DNA of 64,000 bases, from contig NZ_JAQQPS010000010.1 in the NCBI RefSeq assembly GCF_036688685.1, positions 62,001 to 126,000 of the forward strand. The letters run 5' to 3'. This stretch comes from JALYUM01 sp036688685. GTDB lineage: Bacteria > Pseudomonadota > Gammaproteobacteria > Burkholderiales > Burkholderiaceae_D. Shown here piece after piece: positions 63,911-64,000 of this stretch. A program made the translations under genes and the position numbers. The notes beneath the pieces were generated by a model, which saw only the letters and a list, made by a program, of their open reading frames with translations, had not been told where the DNA came from and made no database searches. Numbering within the stretch: the first letter of the stretch is position 1; each line of letters begins with the position of its first letter.

Positions 63911-64000
63911 TGCGCAAACTAACTAAATCGTTGCCGTTGGTGGCGCTGGTCGTGGCCAGCGGCGCGGCGCAGGCGGACGACTGGTTCACCAGAATCGACG
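63910..64000 (+). CDS. start of a secreted protein, cut by the window end
   Basis: Only 30 codons are visible. It begins in a TGATG overlap with def. Residues 1-22 form a clear Sec signal peptide (MRKLTK, hydrophobic core, cleavage at AQA before DDW). Mature sequence too short to name. Confidence 0.7.
   Translation, partial: MRKLTKSLPLVALVVASGAAQADDWFTRID

Overview
The window is a gene-dense, GC-rich stretch of a betaproteobacterial chromosome, most likely Oxalobacteraceae (Massilia/Duganella/Telluria-like). The placement rests on gene order and family content: tRNA-Val-thrS-infC-rpmI-rplT-pheS-pheT-ihfA-merR, smc-zipA-ligA, a DUF1631 protein, a monofunctional RelA next to RidA, and a glycine riboswitch ahead of gcvTHP. 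The genus is an inference from memory of gene order; no search was run.

Layout. 1-8.2 kb: a partial YcbK-like peptidase, small proteins, an amino-acid-type periplasmic binding protein, ETF-ubiquinone oxidoreductase, an SDR, a PAS-LuxR regulator divergent from a 3-oxoacid CoA-transferase (scoAB), and dctA. 8.4-9.4 kb: a decayed amidohydrolase and an unknown small gene. 9.5-15.5 kb: alpha/beta hydrolase, ridA-relA, then a tightly packed MlaE-like permease / MCE protein / lipoprotein set with no ATPase. 15.4-22.2 kb: GST; a GbsR regulator with a perfect palindrome upstream, DUF4166 and a membrane-domain/TIGR01777 fusion; then GMC oxidoreductase, TrxR-like flavoprotein and a CDF exporter. 22.3-30.4 kb: the translation block and ihfA/merR. 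30.5-34.4 kb: an orphan NarL-type regulator, a Crp/Fnr protein and a TctDE-like two-component pair. 34.4-42.4 kb: a type IV pilus minor-pilin operon pilE-fimT-pilV-pilW-pilX-pilY1 behind 11-bp direct repeats that resemble a Pho box. 42.5-46.7 kb: prfC, DUF3108, a small membrane protein and a chemoreceptor lacking its signalling domain. 46.7-51.7 kb: gcvT-gcvH-gcvP on the minus strand behind a tandem glycine riboswitch, with a REP doublet inside the operon. 51.8-64 kb: a ClpP-like protein, a KGG-repeat stress protein, DUF1631, smc-zipA-ligA-galU-def and the start of a secreted protein.

Most of the window is ordinary housekeeping sequence. No phage, transposase, integrase or CRISPR array was seen. 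The parts most worth a second look are the chemoreceptor remnant, the Pho-box-like repeats ahead of pilE, the GbsR/DUF4166/fusion operon with its operator, the ATPase-less MCE set in the relA operon, the REP doublet inside gcvHP, the non-AUG infC start and the unusual anticodon loop of tRNA-Val. Several gene starts were moved from the longest open frame to the start with the best Shine-Dalgarno (SD) sequence; these cases are stated.
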